Source of the DNA: Tabrizicola piscis
GTDB taxonomy: Bacteria > Pseudomonadota > Alphaproteobacteria > Rhodobacterales > Rhodobacteraceae
NCBI RefSeq assembly: GCF_003940805.1
Contig: NZ_CP034328.1
Location: 3,286,001 to 3,350,000 of the forward strand
Reading direction: 5' to 3'
DNA length: 64,000 nucleotides
Numbering within the stretch: position 1 is the first letter of the stretch; the number at the start of each line of letters is the position of its first letter. The notes below the pieces were generated by a model. It saw only the letters and a list, made by a program, of their open reading frames with translations, searched no databases and was not told where the DNA came from. Shown here piece by piece: positions 18,759 to 27,691 of this stretch. The translations under genes and the position numbers were made by a program.

Positions 18759-19450
18759 GTGCCCCCGCCCGAATCCTTGTCGTCGATGACGAAGCCCCGA
18801 TCCGCCGCTTTCTGCGGGTCGCGCTTGAGGCGGAGGGCTATGGCGTGATCGAGGCTGGCACCGCGCGCGAGGGACTGGCGATGGCGGCGCGGGAGACCCC
18901 GGCGCTGGTGGTGCTTGATCTTGGGCTGCCGGATGCGGATGGCCTGACCGTGCTGCGTGACCTGCGAGGCTGGAGCACGGTTCCCGTGCTGATCCTTTCC
19001 GTCCGCGCCGATGAAAGCGACAAGGTCGCAGCGCTGGACGCGGGCGCACAGGACTATGTGGTCAAGCCCTTTGGCGTGAAGGAATTCCTTGCCCGCGTTC
19101 GTGGCCTGCTTCGGGATCGCAGCACCGAGGCAGTCCCGTCAGTTCTGAGCATCGGCCCGTTGCGGATCGACGCGGCCGACCATTCCGCTGCGATGGACGG
19201 CGTTGCCTTGCACCTCACGCGCCGCGAGTTCGACCTGTTGTGGATGCTGGCCAGCCACCGCGGACGGCTGGTCACCCAAGAGATGATCCTGCGGGCGATC
19301 TGGGGTCCGGCCCATGCAGAAGACAGCCAGTACCTGCGTGTCTATGTGCGCCAATTGCGCCAGAAGCTTGGGGATGATGCAGCAAACCCACGCTTCATCG
19401 CGACGGAGCCGGGCATCGGGTACCGGTTTCTCGACCCATCGCTGACCTGA
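18755..19450 (+). CDS. kdpE: KdpE, OmpR-family response regulator
   Basis: 231 aa. Receiver domain with acidic pair D11-D12, phospho-acceptor Asp at about 55 (VVLDLGLPDADG) and the conserved Lys in YVVKPFG. The C-terminal winged helix ends RVYVRQLRQKLGDDAANPRFIATEPGIGYRF (read as segments of the standard DNA-binding domain). It likely binds the repeats at 11405-11460 and activates the operon. Confidence 0.96.
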   Translation: MSAPARILVVDDEAPIRRFLRVALEAEGYGVIEAGTAREGLAMAARETPALVVLDLGLPDADGLTVLRDLRGWSTVPVLILSVRADESDKVAALDAGAQDYVVKPFGVKEFLARVRGLLRDRSTEAVPSVLSIGPLRIDAADHSAAMDGVALHLTRREFDLLWMLASHRGRLVTQEMILRAIWGPAHAEDSQYLRVYVRQLRQKLGDDAANPRFIATEPGIGYRFLDPSLT

Positions 19451-19870
19451 CCAAGGTGGATCATCGGTCACTTGCGGGGACTGGGTCAGGCGTCGCTGTC
19501 GCGAAGGCCTCGCGGCGGATGGTGTCGACGAGTTCGCCTTCATCGGTGCAAGCCTCAAGCTTCGCGGCGCCGATGGCGCGCCAATGCGTCCGATTGCGCT
19601 GCCCATCGACTGATACGCTTTGCTTGAAAGGCAAGCTGCGGTGACCAACGTGTTTGTTCCAGGTGGCGTAGGTCGCGTTCCCGGCAGAAAGATGCGGCGG
19701 TTGCTTCTGCAGCCAGGTCAAACGGCCAAGCTTCCAAAGATGCTATCTGGCGGTCAGTCGCCCGATAACCATGCAGTGCCGCCTCGCCCAGGCGTGGTCC
19801 CAAATTGGCGATTTACATGTGGGCCCGTGCGAACGATCCTGTATCGGCGTTCTGACGATGACACGGCACG
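19451..19870. other. Intergenic region between kdpE and LysR gene
   Basis: 420 bp with no clear terminator for the kdp operon. The only frame with backbone-like codon use is the minus-strand one listed separately at 19461-19721. The LysR promoter should lie at the right end. Confidence 0.3.
19461..19721 (-). CDS. Possible small hypothetical protein (86 aa) or gene remnant
   Basis: A minus-strand frame with a TTG start and no clear ribosome binding site. The C-terminal half (KLEACTDEGELVDTIRREAF) has the GC-rich third positions of the backbone and looks coding; the N-terminal half does not. I recognise no family. It may be the end of a decayed gene. Confidence 0.3.
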   Translation of the reverse strand: MTWLQKQPPHLSAGNATYATWNKHVGHRSLPFKQSVSVDGQRNRTHWRAIGAAKLEACTDEGELVDTIRREAFATATPDPVPASDR

Positions 19871-20758
19871 ATGGACAAGCTTTCTACCATGCAAGCGTAT
19901 TGCCGCATCGTCGATCGCGGCAGCTTTGCCCGGGCGGCCGAGGATCTGGGAGTCTCCGCCGCCCTTCTGAGCCGCGAGATCCGGCTGCTGGAGGATAGCC
20001 TTGGCACCACCCTGATCACCCGCACGACCCGCCGGATGTCGCTGACCGAGGCGGGCCGCGTCTATTACCACGAGGCATTGGGGATCCTTGATGCCGTGCA
20101 CCGGGTGGAGGATCACATCCGCGATGGCGCAGGCGCGATCCGTGGCCATCTGAAGGTCAACGCCTCAAATTCTTTCGGCACACTGGTCATAGCGCCCGTT
20201 CTGCCCGCGTTCACAGCGGCCTTCCCCGATCTGCGCGTCACCCTGTCGCTGGATGACAGGGTCGTCGACATGGTCGAGGGCGGGTTCGATGTCTCGATCC
20301 GCATCCGGTCGGCCATGCGGGATTCCACCTTGATCGCCCGCAAGATCGGCACCGTTCACCAAGGCGTCTTTGCCGCCCCAAGCTATGTCGCACATGCGGG
20401 GCTTCCGACCAGACCGGATGATATTCCGCATCACAAGGTGATCGGTTTCCTGTTGTCCGACCACCTTACGTCTTGGGACATGGTCGGCCCGGACGGCCCC
20501 GTAAACCTAAGCGTTGACCCTGCGGTCAGGGTAGGCAGCAGCATCGTCCTGCGGGACCTTCTGGTTGCCGGGGCCGGGGTGGGCACGCTGCCCAGCTTTG
20601 TCTCGGACGGCCCCGTCGCGCGGGGCGAACTGGTCCGTCTGCTGCCCGACTACCGCTTTGCGCCGCGTGATATCTGCGCGGTCACCGCCGCGCGACTGGG
20701 CATGGACGCGCGGGTCATGGCTTTCCTTGATCACCTGCAGGCCGCGTTGAAGGGCTGA
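19871..20758 (+). CDS. LysR-family transcriptional regulator
   Basis: 295 aa. The N-terminal winged helix-turn-helix reads FARAAEDLGVSAALLSREIRL then LEDSLGTTLITRTTRRMSLTEAG, followed by the two-lobed periplasmic-binding-like effector domain (residues about 90-290). The closest type is the CrgA-like subgroup without an obvious ligand. It is 105 bases upstream of wrbA in the same direction, so it may control that gene, although LysR regulators more often control divergent genes. Confidence 0.9.
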   Translation: MDKLSTMQAYCRIVDRGSFARAAEDLGVSAALLSREIRLLEDSLGTTLITRTTRRMSLTEAGRVYYHEALGILDAVHRVEDHIRDGAGAIRGHLKVNASNSFGTLVIAPVLPAFTAAFPDLRVTLSLDDRVVDMVEGGFDVSIRIRSAMRDSTLIARKIGTVHQGVFAAPSYVAHAGLPTRPDDIPHHKVIGFLLSDHLTSWDMVGPDGPVNLSVDPAVRVGSSIVLRDLLVAGAGVGTLPSFVSDGPVARGELVRLLPDYRFAPRDICAVTAARLGMDARVMAFLDHLQAALKG

Positions 20759-20863
20759 TATTCTTCACTGGGCGTAAAGAGTGATTTGCGCCGGACCCGA
20801 TTACTGACTCTCGCCCGATCCCTGATCTTCACGACATCGCAACCCGCTGTTGATGAGGATCAG

Positions 20864-21487
20864 ATGACCCGCATACTCGTGCTTTATTACTCCAGCTACG
20901 GCCATGTCCGCACGCTGGCCAATGCTGTGGCCGAAGGCGTCCGGACTGTGCCGGGCACGCATGTTGAAATCCGCCGGGTCCCTGAAACTGTCCCGGAAGA
21001 TGTCCGCGCAAGCGCGGGCTTCATCGAGGATGACACCGCGACCGCCGCACCGACCGACCTTGCCGACTACGACGCAATCCTGTTCGGCACGCCGACGCGG
21101 TTTGGTCTGATGGCCGGGCAGATGAAACAGTTCCTGGACCAGGCGGGTGGCCTTTGGGCCCGCAATGCGCTGGTTGGAAAGGTCGCCGGGGTCTTTGTCT
21201 CAACCGGGTCGCAGCATGGCGGGCATGAGGCGACGATGCTGTCGACCCAGATCGCGCTGCAGCACTTTGGCATGTTGATCGCAGGACTGCCCTACAGCTT
21301 TGCCGGCCAGACCTCGGGCGAGCGCATCATCGGCGGCGCGCCTTATGGCGCGGGCACGATTGCCGGGGCCGACGGCAGCTTTACGCCAAACGCGACAGAA
21401 CTGGCCGGGGCCCGGTTTCTTGGGGCCCATGTCGCAAGCATCGCCACGCGGCTTGTCGCTGGGGCGGCCCGCCTGCAGGCCGCCTGA
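20864..21487 (+). CDS. wrbA: WrbA-type NAD(P)H:quinone oxidoreductase
   Basis: 207 aa from ATG 20864 (GAGGA upstream; the frame is open earlier). A flavodoxin fold with the FMN loop LYYSSYGHVRTLA, then FGTPTRFGLMAGQMKQFLDQAGGLW and FVSTGSQHGGHEAT, and GAPYGAGTIAG near the end: all standard for WrbA. It reduces quinones with two electrons and protects against redox cycling. Length matches the family. Confidence 0.93.
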   Translation: MTRILVLYYSSYGHVRTLANAVAEGVRTVPGTHVEIRRVPETVPEDVRASAGFIEDDTATAAPTDLADYDAILFGTPTRFGLMAGQMKQFLDQAGGLWARNALVGKVAGVFVSTGSQHGGHEATMLSTQIALQHFGMLIAGLPYSFAGQTSGERIIGGAPYGAGTIAGADGSFTPNATELAGARFLGAHVASIATRLVAGAARLQAA

Positions 21488-21504
21488 AGGGATATGGTGA
21501 CAAC

Positions 21505-21657
21505 ATGCTGACCTCGCTACTGCGCGCCTGGCGCGCCCATCGCCATAGGGCCGAGGTGGATGCGCTGGCCAGACGGCTGGGCCCCCATATCGCCCGGGAT
21601 ATCGGGATCGGGGGGGCGGATATGTCTCGCGCCCTTCCGACGCTCTGCCCAGTTTGA
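21505..21657 (+). CDS. DUF1127-like micro-protein, 50 aa
   Basis: Starts MLTSLLRAWRAHRHRAEV and continues with LARRLGPHIARDIGIG. The spacing of the Trp-Arg start, the Leu-rich helix and the R-D-I-G motif matches the short DUF1127 proteins common in alphaproteobacteria, which bind RNA or affect phosphate/redox responses in some species. It lies between wrbA and the exporter gene, in the same direction. The C-terminal tail after RDIG is longer than usual. Confidence 0.6.
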   Translation: MLTSLLRAWRAHRHRAEVDALARRLGPHIARDIGIGGADMSRALPTLCPV

Positions 21658-21688
21658 CCCGCCAACCTTTCTGTTCCGGAGCCCCGCC

Positions 21689-22600
21689 ATGCACCGCACT
21701 GCCGACATTTCCCTGACCGCGCTTGCCCCGGTCGTCTGGGGCAGCACTTACCTTGTCACGACCGAAACCCTGCCAGATGGCTTTCCCCTGACCGTCGCGG
21801 CCTTGCGTGCGCTTCCGGCGGGGCTCTTGCTGCTTGTGATGACCCGGTCTTTGCCACCGCGCGCCCTGTTCGGTCGGCTGCTGGTTCTGGGAGCGTTGAA
21901 CTTCGCGGTCTTCTGGGCCTGTCTGTTCGTGGCGGCCTACCGTCTGCCGGGCGGGGCCGCTGCGACTCTGGGGGCCTTGCAGGCGCTGATGGTGATCGGC
22001 TTTGCCCGCTGGTTTCTTGGGACCGCGATCCAGGCCGTGTCGGTGCTTGCGGCCATCTTCGGCGTATTGGGCGTGGCGCTGCTTCTGCTGGGGTCCGATA
22101 CGGGATACGATCTGATCGGCATCCTCGCCGCCATTTGTGGCACAGTATCGATGGCCGCAGGCACCGTGCTGAGCCGCAAATGGCAGCCACAGGTGCCCGT
22201 GCTTTCCTTCACCGCATGGCAACTGACCGCGGGCGGACTGCTTCTGCTGCCGGTCGCCCTGCTTGCCGAGCCGTCTTTGCCGCCCCTGACCGCAACCAAC
22301 CTGCTGGGCTTGGTGTGGCTTGGCCTGATCGGAGCCGCAGCGACCTACGGGCTTTGGTTGCGCGGTATAGCCCGCCTTGGGCCGAGCCCGGTTGCGATGC
22401 TGGGAATGCTGAGCCCCGTCACAGCGGTCGTCCTTGGGTGGGTTTGGCTAGGCGAGTCCCTGACCGCAGTCCAGCTTGCAGGTGCCGCCATCGTCCTGGC
22501 GTCGATCTGGGTTGGTCAGACCGCCGCACGCCGTGCAGAAATCGCGCCTGCAACTTTGCGAGGTCGACGCGGGCACCGCGCAGGAGGGCAGGGTCGTTGA
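21689..22600 (+). CDS. DMT-superfamily (EamA) transporter
   Basis: 303 aa from ATG 21689. Ten hydrophobic helices in two EamA repeats; the start ALAPVVWGSTYLVTTETLP and the middle SRKWQPQVPVLSFTAWQLTAGG are typical of YedA/RhaT-like exporters. The substrate cannot be told from sequence. The Arg-rich C-terminal tail (about 12 residues) is not part of the family core. Converges with the MFS gene. Confidence 0.85.
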   Translation: MHRTADISLTALAPVVWGSTYLVTTETLPDGFPLTVAALRALPAGLLLLVMTRSLPPRALFGRLLVLGALNFAVFWACLFVAAYRLPGGAAATLGALQALMVIGFARWFLGTAIQAVSVLAAIFGVLGVALLLLGSDTGYDLIGILAAICGTVSMAAGTVLSRKWQPQVPVLSFTAWQLTAGGLLLLPVALLAEPSLPPLTATNLLGLVWLGLIGAAATYGLWLRGIARLGPSPVAMLGMLSPVTAVVLGWVWLGESLTAVQLAGAAIVLASIWVGQTAARRAEIAPATLRGRRGHRAGGQGR

Positions 22601-22649
22601 CCCTGTACTGCCCAGTGGCCGGGCTATCCTGAACAGGAACGGCCTTGCA

Positions 22650-23957
22650 TCACGCCCCCTTCGGCCAGCGGCGGTGCAGGTCGTCGATGGCAACGGCGTG
22701 GGCGTGGTGCTGACCGTGTGCGGCCAGATGCGGGTGGTCGGGCGGCAGATCGGGGTGGTCGTGTCGCAGGATGTTCTGGTCATCGGCTGGCCAGAGCCGC
22801 AGAACGGCGGTCAGAGCCGCCGCGCCGATGACGGCAAGCGTGATCGCCGCAACGGAAAGTCCGGCGCCCGCGCCGATCCAGCCGGCGAGGGGATAGGTGA
22901 CCAGCCAGCAGGCGTGCGACAAGGCAAACTGCGCGGCAAAGACCGCGCCCCGGTCGGTATCATGCGCGGAACGGTTGATGATCCGCCCGATGGGGGTCTG
23001 GGTCAGGGAGAACCCGAAACCGATTGCCGCCCAAAGCGCAATCAACATGCCAAGGCTGCCCACCATCGGCACCAGCGCCACGCCGGCGACCATCAGCGCC
23101 GCGCCCCCGATCATCACTGGCCGATCGTCCAGCCGGTCAAGAATGCGCGGCAGCAGAAACGCCGCCAGCATGGACCCCGCGCCGAAACCCGCGAAGGCCA
23201 GCGCCACGGCTTCTTCGCCCAGACCCAGTCGCGCCTGCACCAGAACGACCGTGTTCACGTAAACCATCGACCCTGCGGCTGCGACGGCGGCCTCCATCAC
23301 CATCAACCCGCGCAGGCGGGGGGTGCGCGTGTAGATGCGGATGCCCTTGGTGACATCGGCCCAGAAGGGGCTGCCTTCCACTCTTGCCCGGTTGGGCAGG
23401 CGCGCCGTCACCACAAGCAGCGCCGACGCGACAAAGCCCAGAACCGTGCCCGCAAACAGCGCAGGGAAGCTGACAACCGTCAAAAGCAGCGCTGCCAGCA
23501 TGGGCGAGGCCAATTGCTCCAGATCCTCGGTCAGCCGCAGCAGGGACAGGGCGTTGGTGTAGTCCCCCTCGTCTTTCAACACGTCAGGAACCACAGCCTG
23601 AAACGCCGGAGTGAACCCGGCCGAGGCGGCCTGCAGGAAGAAGATCAGCACATAGATCTGCCAGACCTCGGACACGAAGGGCAGGAAGGCGATGACGGCC
23701 GCACGGATCAGGTCCAGTCCGACAAGAAAGGCCCGGCGTGGCAGGCGTTCCGCGATAGCCGCCGCCAACGGGGCCAGCGTCACATAGGCCACCATCTTAA
23801 TTGCTAGCGCCGTGCCCAGCACGGCACCCGCATTGTCACCTGCAAGCTGCCAGGCCAGCAGGCCAAGCGCTACGGTCGCAAGACCCGTTCCCAAAAGCGC
23901 AACAAGCTGTGCGGCGAAGAGATGACGGAAGGTCGGGTTCTTCAGCGTGCTGAGCAT
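22650..23957 (-). CDS. MFS exporter with His-rich C-terminal tail; probable nickel/cobalt efflux
   Basis: 435 aa, 12 membrane helices of an MFS exporter (FAAQLVALLGTGLATVALGLL at the start). The last 40 residues hold about ten His (RHDHPDLPPDHPHLAAHGQ, then HHAHA), a metal-binding tail like those of NreB-type nickel exporters. It starts 1 base after the stop of a CsoR/RcnR-like regulator and shares its C/G-tract operator. Metal identity is inferred. Confidence 0.8.
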   Translation of the reverse strand: MLSTLKNPTFRHLFAAQLVALLGTGLATVALGLLAWQLAGDNAGAVLGTALAIKMVAYVTLAPLAAAIAERLPRRAFLVGLDLIRAAVIAFLPFVSEVWQIYVLIFFLQAASAGFTPAFQAVVPDVLKDEGDYTNALSLLRLTEDLEQLASPMLAALLLTVVSFPALFAGTVLGFVASALLVVTARLPNRARVEGSPFWADVTKGIRIYTRTPRLRGLMVMEAAVAAAGSMVYVNTVVLVQARLGLGEEAVALAFAGFGAGSMLAAFLLPRILDRLDDRPVMIGGAALMVAGVALVPMVGSLGMLIALWAAIGFGFSLTQTPIGRIINRSAHDTDRGAVFAAQFALSHACWLVTYPLAGWIGAGAGLSVAAITLAVIGAAALTAVLRLWPADDQNILRHDHPDLPPDHPHLAAHGQHHAHAVAIDDLHRRWPKGA

Positions 23958-23958
23958 C

Positions 23959-24216
23959 TTACAGCAGCTTCGTCAGGGCCTTGATCTCGGCCAGATCGTG
24001 ATCGCTGGCAGCCGAGACGCAGTGGTCAATGTGGTCATGGATCAGCGCGCGCTTCGCCTCGGCCACCGCGCGTTCGACCGCGTGCAGTTGCGTGGCCAGA
24101 TCGACGCATGGCCGCCCCTCCTCGATCATGCCGATGATGCGGCGCAGATGCCCTTCGGCACGTTTCAGCCGGGTCGCAATGGCTGGGTGGCTGGCATGGA
24201 TATGAGGTTCTGACAT
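23959..24216 (-). CDS. CsoR/RcnR-family metal-sensing repressor
   Basis: 85 aa, all-helical DUF156 fold. The metal ligands can be placed: His-rich N-terminus (H5, H7, H10), C37 in GRPCVDL, H62 and C66 in HDHIDHC. The spacing 37-62-66 equals the Cys-His-Cys triad of CsoR and InrS; the N-terminal His residues resemble RcnR/InrS. This, with the His-tailed exporter downstream, suggests Ni(II)/Co(II), with Cu(I) as the alternative. First gene of a two-gene operon. Confidence 0.88.
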   Translation of the reverse strand: MSEPHIHASHPAIATRLKRAEGHLRRIIGMIEEGRPCVDLATQLHAVERAVAEAKRALIHDHIDHCVSAASDHDLAEIKALTKLL

Positions 24217-24226
24217 GGAGTGAGCC

Positions 24227-24245
24227 TATCCCCCCGGGGGGGATA
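24227..24245. promoter_or_regulatory. C/G-tract operator of the CsoR/RcnR-like repressor
   Basis: TAT, six C, seven G, ATA: a near-perfect palindrome 10 bases upstream of the regulator's start codon. Operators of RcnR, FrmR and InrS have this T/A-flanked C-tract/G-tract form. Confidence 0.8.
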
Positions 24246-24248
24246 AGG

Positions 24249-24669
24249 CAAGCGAAGGAACAGGGGAATGCGTCCGCGACGGAAAGGGCGATGCAAAGAC
24301 GGCTGGCGGGATGCGGCGGGCTTTGGTCGCTTTGTGATGGGGGTCACCTTGATCGGGGGCGTCTGGCGGCCCATCTCGATCAACGCTGATGTCGTCAACC
24401 CGGGTCTCCTCTCGGGCCTTTGGGCTTGACCAGATGCCGCGCAACCGTGAGGATTCTGATCAGCTATGCGAACACGCCTGAGAGGACTATTTGATGATCG
24501 AATCTTTTGGTGACCGATACGGTTCGCGCCCTATGTGAGGACAATGGACGGTGCTTCCCTGATTGGATCGGGTTAGGACAAGCGCCCGTTGGGGTGGACA
24601 TCTTGAGACGAATGTGGAATGGCCCCCGTGCCTCCGGCAGTTGGGGGCGCGGCTAAGGAGTAAGAGTAG
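24249..24669. other. Intergenic region with lower GC towards the right
   Basis: 421 bp without a supported gene. The composition falls from about 24430 onward, marking the left limit of the fucose/sulfotransferase block. A GCCCCC/GGGGGC stem with a 15-18 base loop lies at about 24620-24648, just before the ribosome binding site of the next gene. Confidence 0.35.
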
Positions 24670-27597
24670 GTGACAATTGTCGTTGCGAATGGTCTACCCA
24701 AATCTGGCAGTACCTGCATTGAGTATACTTGTGGTGCCGTTGCCGAGATGTTGAACGGCATGCCGGTGGCAGAGTTCAAGTCTTCGATTGGAATGCCAGA
24801 TCTTGAGAGCTATATCGAAACGCCTGATGAAGAGCTGATCGTTCGCATCGAAACGGCTATGTCCGACCGTGACGGAATGATCATTCTCAAGTCACACACC
24901 TTATTGGATGCCTTCTTAAGCGAAAGCGTCACATCTGGGCGAATTTCTGTAGTGGCGTCGTTTCGTGACCCGCGTGATATTGCTCTTTCGATGCTGGATG
25001 CGGGTAAGATTGAACGAAAAACTGGCAGCTCACGTTTTTTCTACCAGTTTGAAAACATCGAGCAGGTCATCGGCCCGATAAAATGGTATTCCCACAACCT
25101 CTCCGTTCTCTCTCGCCTGCCAAATGTCTGTTTGATTCCCTTCCATCTGATCGCGAAAGATTTTCCGTTTGTAGTTGGCATGGTCACAGACCATTTGGGT
25201 GCTGGCCATATTCGAGATCAAGTATATGAAGACGTGTCCGGGAAAATCGCTGATCTGCCCGAGTTCAACAAAGGGATCGCAGACCGTTTTGTAACGGAGC
25301 TTTCGGATGAGGATCTGCGCATCGTCTGCGAAAGCCTGAAGGAAGAGGCCGCGCTTTATGACGTGTGTTTCCGTGACGTCTTTCAGCGTTACGGTCGCCT
25401 CAAAGAGGCGGAGGACATCATTGCCGAAAGAGATGCAAGAATAGCCAAACGACTTCAGCCATCAACCGCCAAGCCAGTAAAAACGGTTGAAGATCCTGAC
25501 AGTCTCCAACAAATCGCTATGGAGATTTTGAAGAGGAAACCATTGGATTTCAGCCGCTTGTCGGCTGAAGTGGGCGGGTTGGATCGTGAGGCTGCGGCCA
25601 ATAAGCTTCGTGCCGTCAAAGATCACATCCAAGCGAAAAGTCCGTCACAGTTCGCCATGGCACTGTCGGTTCCGCTTGCTATTCTGGGTGACCAGTTGGG
25701 TCGGGAAAAGCTTCGGCGACCTGCGCGCGTCAAGTTTCTGGTTCCTACGCTAAGCCTGGCAATCGGCTTGTTGGATGGATCGGCGAAAGATCGTGATTTT
25801 CGGGCCTTCGCTAGCGCGATGGTGGGCGCATCCTTCGCTGCGCGGCGCGAAGCTGTCACATTCATGATCGCCAATGTACAAAGCATTGACGCGCTGAAAC
25901 GCCTGCTTGCGGCACTTAACTTTTCCGATGGCGCAACGAAAGACGCAGTGCGCAAGGCGGCAATGGCGTCTGAAGCTGCAGGTGATCCGCTGCACGCCGC
26001 CCATTTTTGGGAGGCGCTGGCACTTTCTGGCTCCGCACAGGTGTGGGCTCACCTTAGCGCAATCAGAAACTGGGTCGCCACTGGTGAGATTGAGCGGGCG
26101 CAGTTGATTTCGAAACTTCTTGTGCCGGCTGACGCGCGTGGTGATGCCCTTCTCTCAATGGCAAGGGCCATGCGCCTGTGCGGCAATTACGAGGGCGCAG
26201 TTGAGGCAGCGCGCGAAACAGTTCGTAGGGTAGAGGGTGGAACACTCGAACTGACACCACAGAACTGGCGTCCGCTGGTCAACCAACTTGCTATGGGTGG
26301 TGACTTCAAGTCTGCAGACAGGATCAGCCCGAAGGCCATGGTGCCCGATCAGGTTGCGCGTTGCGTGATATTTGACCCTGGGCACACTGACGGGCCCGGT
26401 CATCATGCGATTTACAACCATTTCTTTGCGGATGTTCTGGGGGAGTTAACAGGTGAGCCGCCTGAAATCATCGTTGGGCGGCAGTACTCGGGTATCAGCC
26501 TTGAGGGGCGCAGGGTCAGGAAATCAACGCTTTTCGCGCCATATGTTGACCCCAAGGACCTGATCGATCCACGCTCGGTTGAAGGAACGAACCGTTTTCT
26601 GAAGGGCGAACTGGACAGTCTTTTTGAAAATGGTGTTCCGGATGTTCTGGTGCTGCACTCGCTTTATGGGCGGATGTTGCCAGGGCTTGTGAGCTGTCTG
26701 AAGGACCTTGGGCAAGCACGACCACGTGTGTTGATCCTCGGGTTCCTGAACGCCGACCAGCCCCTTCTCGCCAGCCTTGAGGCTGCTTTTCCCGGGATGG
26801 TCGCGGATACGTTCAAGGCCCTGTCAGAGGTTTCGGGAGCAGACTCAATACTTTTTGCAGAAACATCAGCGACGATCGACTGGCTCGGCAGCGAAGCCCC
26901 ATCAATCCCTGTGGAAAAATTCCCCTATTTGCCCTCTGAGCGCATGATGCGTTTGCCAAGGCGGGATGTGGACCATCCGACATTCGGCATTCTCGGCGGG
27001 ACGCGGCAGGAACGCGGAATCGGTCCAATTCTGCAGGCGATCGAGATCGCTCCTGACGATATTCGATGGCTGGTGCAGGTGGACGGAGAGGTGGTTTCGC
27101 GTTGGAACAACGGCGCCCATGACAGACTGGAGCGTCTTCGCGCAGCAGACCGGGCTCAGGTTGAATTCCTTGACGGCATGCTGCCCGGGACGGGATATGA
27201 AGATGCTTTCGCGCGCCTTGATGTTCTTGTCCTGCCCTACACGGCGGAGTACGGCATGCGCGGATCGGGCGTGCTGTGGGAAGCAATCCACGGCCGCAAG
27301 GCCTTGATCTTAAGTATGGAATCTGGCCTTTGCAGTGAACTGGACGCAGTCGGTTATCCATACCTCGGCATCCCTGCCGGTGATCCTCAGTCGATCGCAA
27401 AGGCCGTTGCCGAGATGTCTGAAACCTGGCCTGGAACCAAAGCCGCCATTGCGGCATTCCATCAATCACAACCTCAGCTGCCGGCGGATGTCTTCCGAAG
27501 CTTGCTCAGTGAACGGCTGTCAAAGCTTGATCTGGCGCGCGACGGGTACCGGCGTCACCGTTCGACTGTACGTTCCGCCAACATGAGGTCCCGATGA
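24670..27597 (+). CDS. Sulfotransferase-glycosyltransferase fusion protein
   Basis: 975 aa from GTG (AAGGAG about 10 bases upstream). The N-terminal third is sulfotransferase-like: LPKSGST at residues 9-15 is the 5'-phosphosulfate loop of PAPS-dependent enzymes and SFRDPRDIALSM at about 97-108 matches the 3'-phosphate site. A helical middle follows (about 250-540). The C-terminal part (about 560-960) looks like a GT4-type glycosyltransferase, with GILGGTRQERGIGPILQAI and LPYTAEYGMRGSGVLWEAI (nucleotide-sugar site). Expected action: sulfation and sugar transfer on a surface glycan. It precedes gmd and fcl, so fucose is the likely sugar. GC is lower than in flanking genes, suggesting transfer. 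Confidence 0.65.
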   Translation: MTIVVANGLPKSGSTCIEYTCGAVAEMLNGMPVAEFKSSIGMPDLESYIETPDEELIVRIETAMSDRDGMIILKSHTLLDAFLSESVTSGRISVVASFRDPRDIALSMLDAGKIERKTGSSRFFYQFENIEQVIGPIKWYSHNLSVLSRLPNVCLIPFHLIAKDFPFVVGMVTDHLGAGHIRDQVYEDVSGKIADLPEFNKGIADRFVTELSDEDLRIVCESLKEEAALYDVCFRDVFQRYGRLKEAEDIIAERDARIAKRLQPSTAKPVKTVEDPDSLQQIAMEILKRKPLDFSRLSAEVGGLDREAAANKLRAVKDHIQAKSPSQFAMALSVPLAILGDQLGREKLRRPARVKFLVPTLSLAIGLLDGSAKDRDFRAFASAMVGASFAARREAVTFMIANVQSIDALKRLLAALNFSDGATKDAVRKAAMASEAAGDPLHAAHFWEALALSGSAQVWAHLSAIRNWVATGEIERAQLISKLLVPADARGDALLSMARAMRLCGNYEGAVEAARETVRRVEGGTLELTPQNWRPLVNQLAMGGDFKSADRISPKAMVPDQVARCVIFDPGHTDGPGHHAIYNHFFADVLGELTGEPPEIIVGRQYSGISLEGRRVRKSTLFAPYVDPKDLIDPRSVEGTNRFLKGELDSLFENGVPDVLVLHSLYGRMLPGLVSCLKDLGQARPRVLILGFLNADQPLLASLEAAFPGMVADTFKALSEVSGADSILFAETSATIDWLGSEAPSIPVEKFPYLPSERMMRLPRRDVDHPTFGILGGTRQERGIGPILQAIEIAPDDIRWLVQVDGEVVSRWNNGAHDRLERLRAADRAQVEFLDGMLPGTGYEDAFARLDVLVLPYTAEYGMRGSGVLWEAIHGRKALILSMESGLCSELDAVGYPYLGIPAGDPQSIAKAVAEMSETWPGTKAAIAAFHQSQPQLPADVFRSLLSERLSKLDLARDGYRRHRSTVRSANMRSR

Positions 27598-27691
27598 GAC
27601 CTGCGCACAAATGACATCCGAGGTGTCGGCACACTCACGCTGAAAAACCTCTCAAAAATCGCGCAGTTCGAGCAAAGGACAAAAGAGCACA

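Noticed and set aside
15972..19049. 1025-codon minus-strand open frame opposite kdpD
   Set aside because: It is the antisense shadow of a GC-rich gene; composition is all Arg/Pro/His/Gln-rich and kdpD/E are certain.
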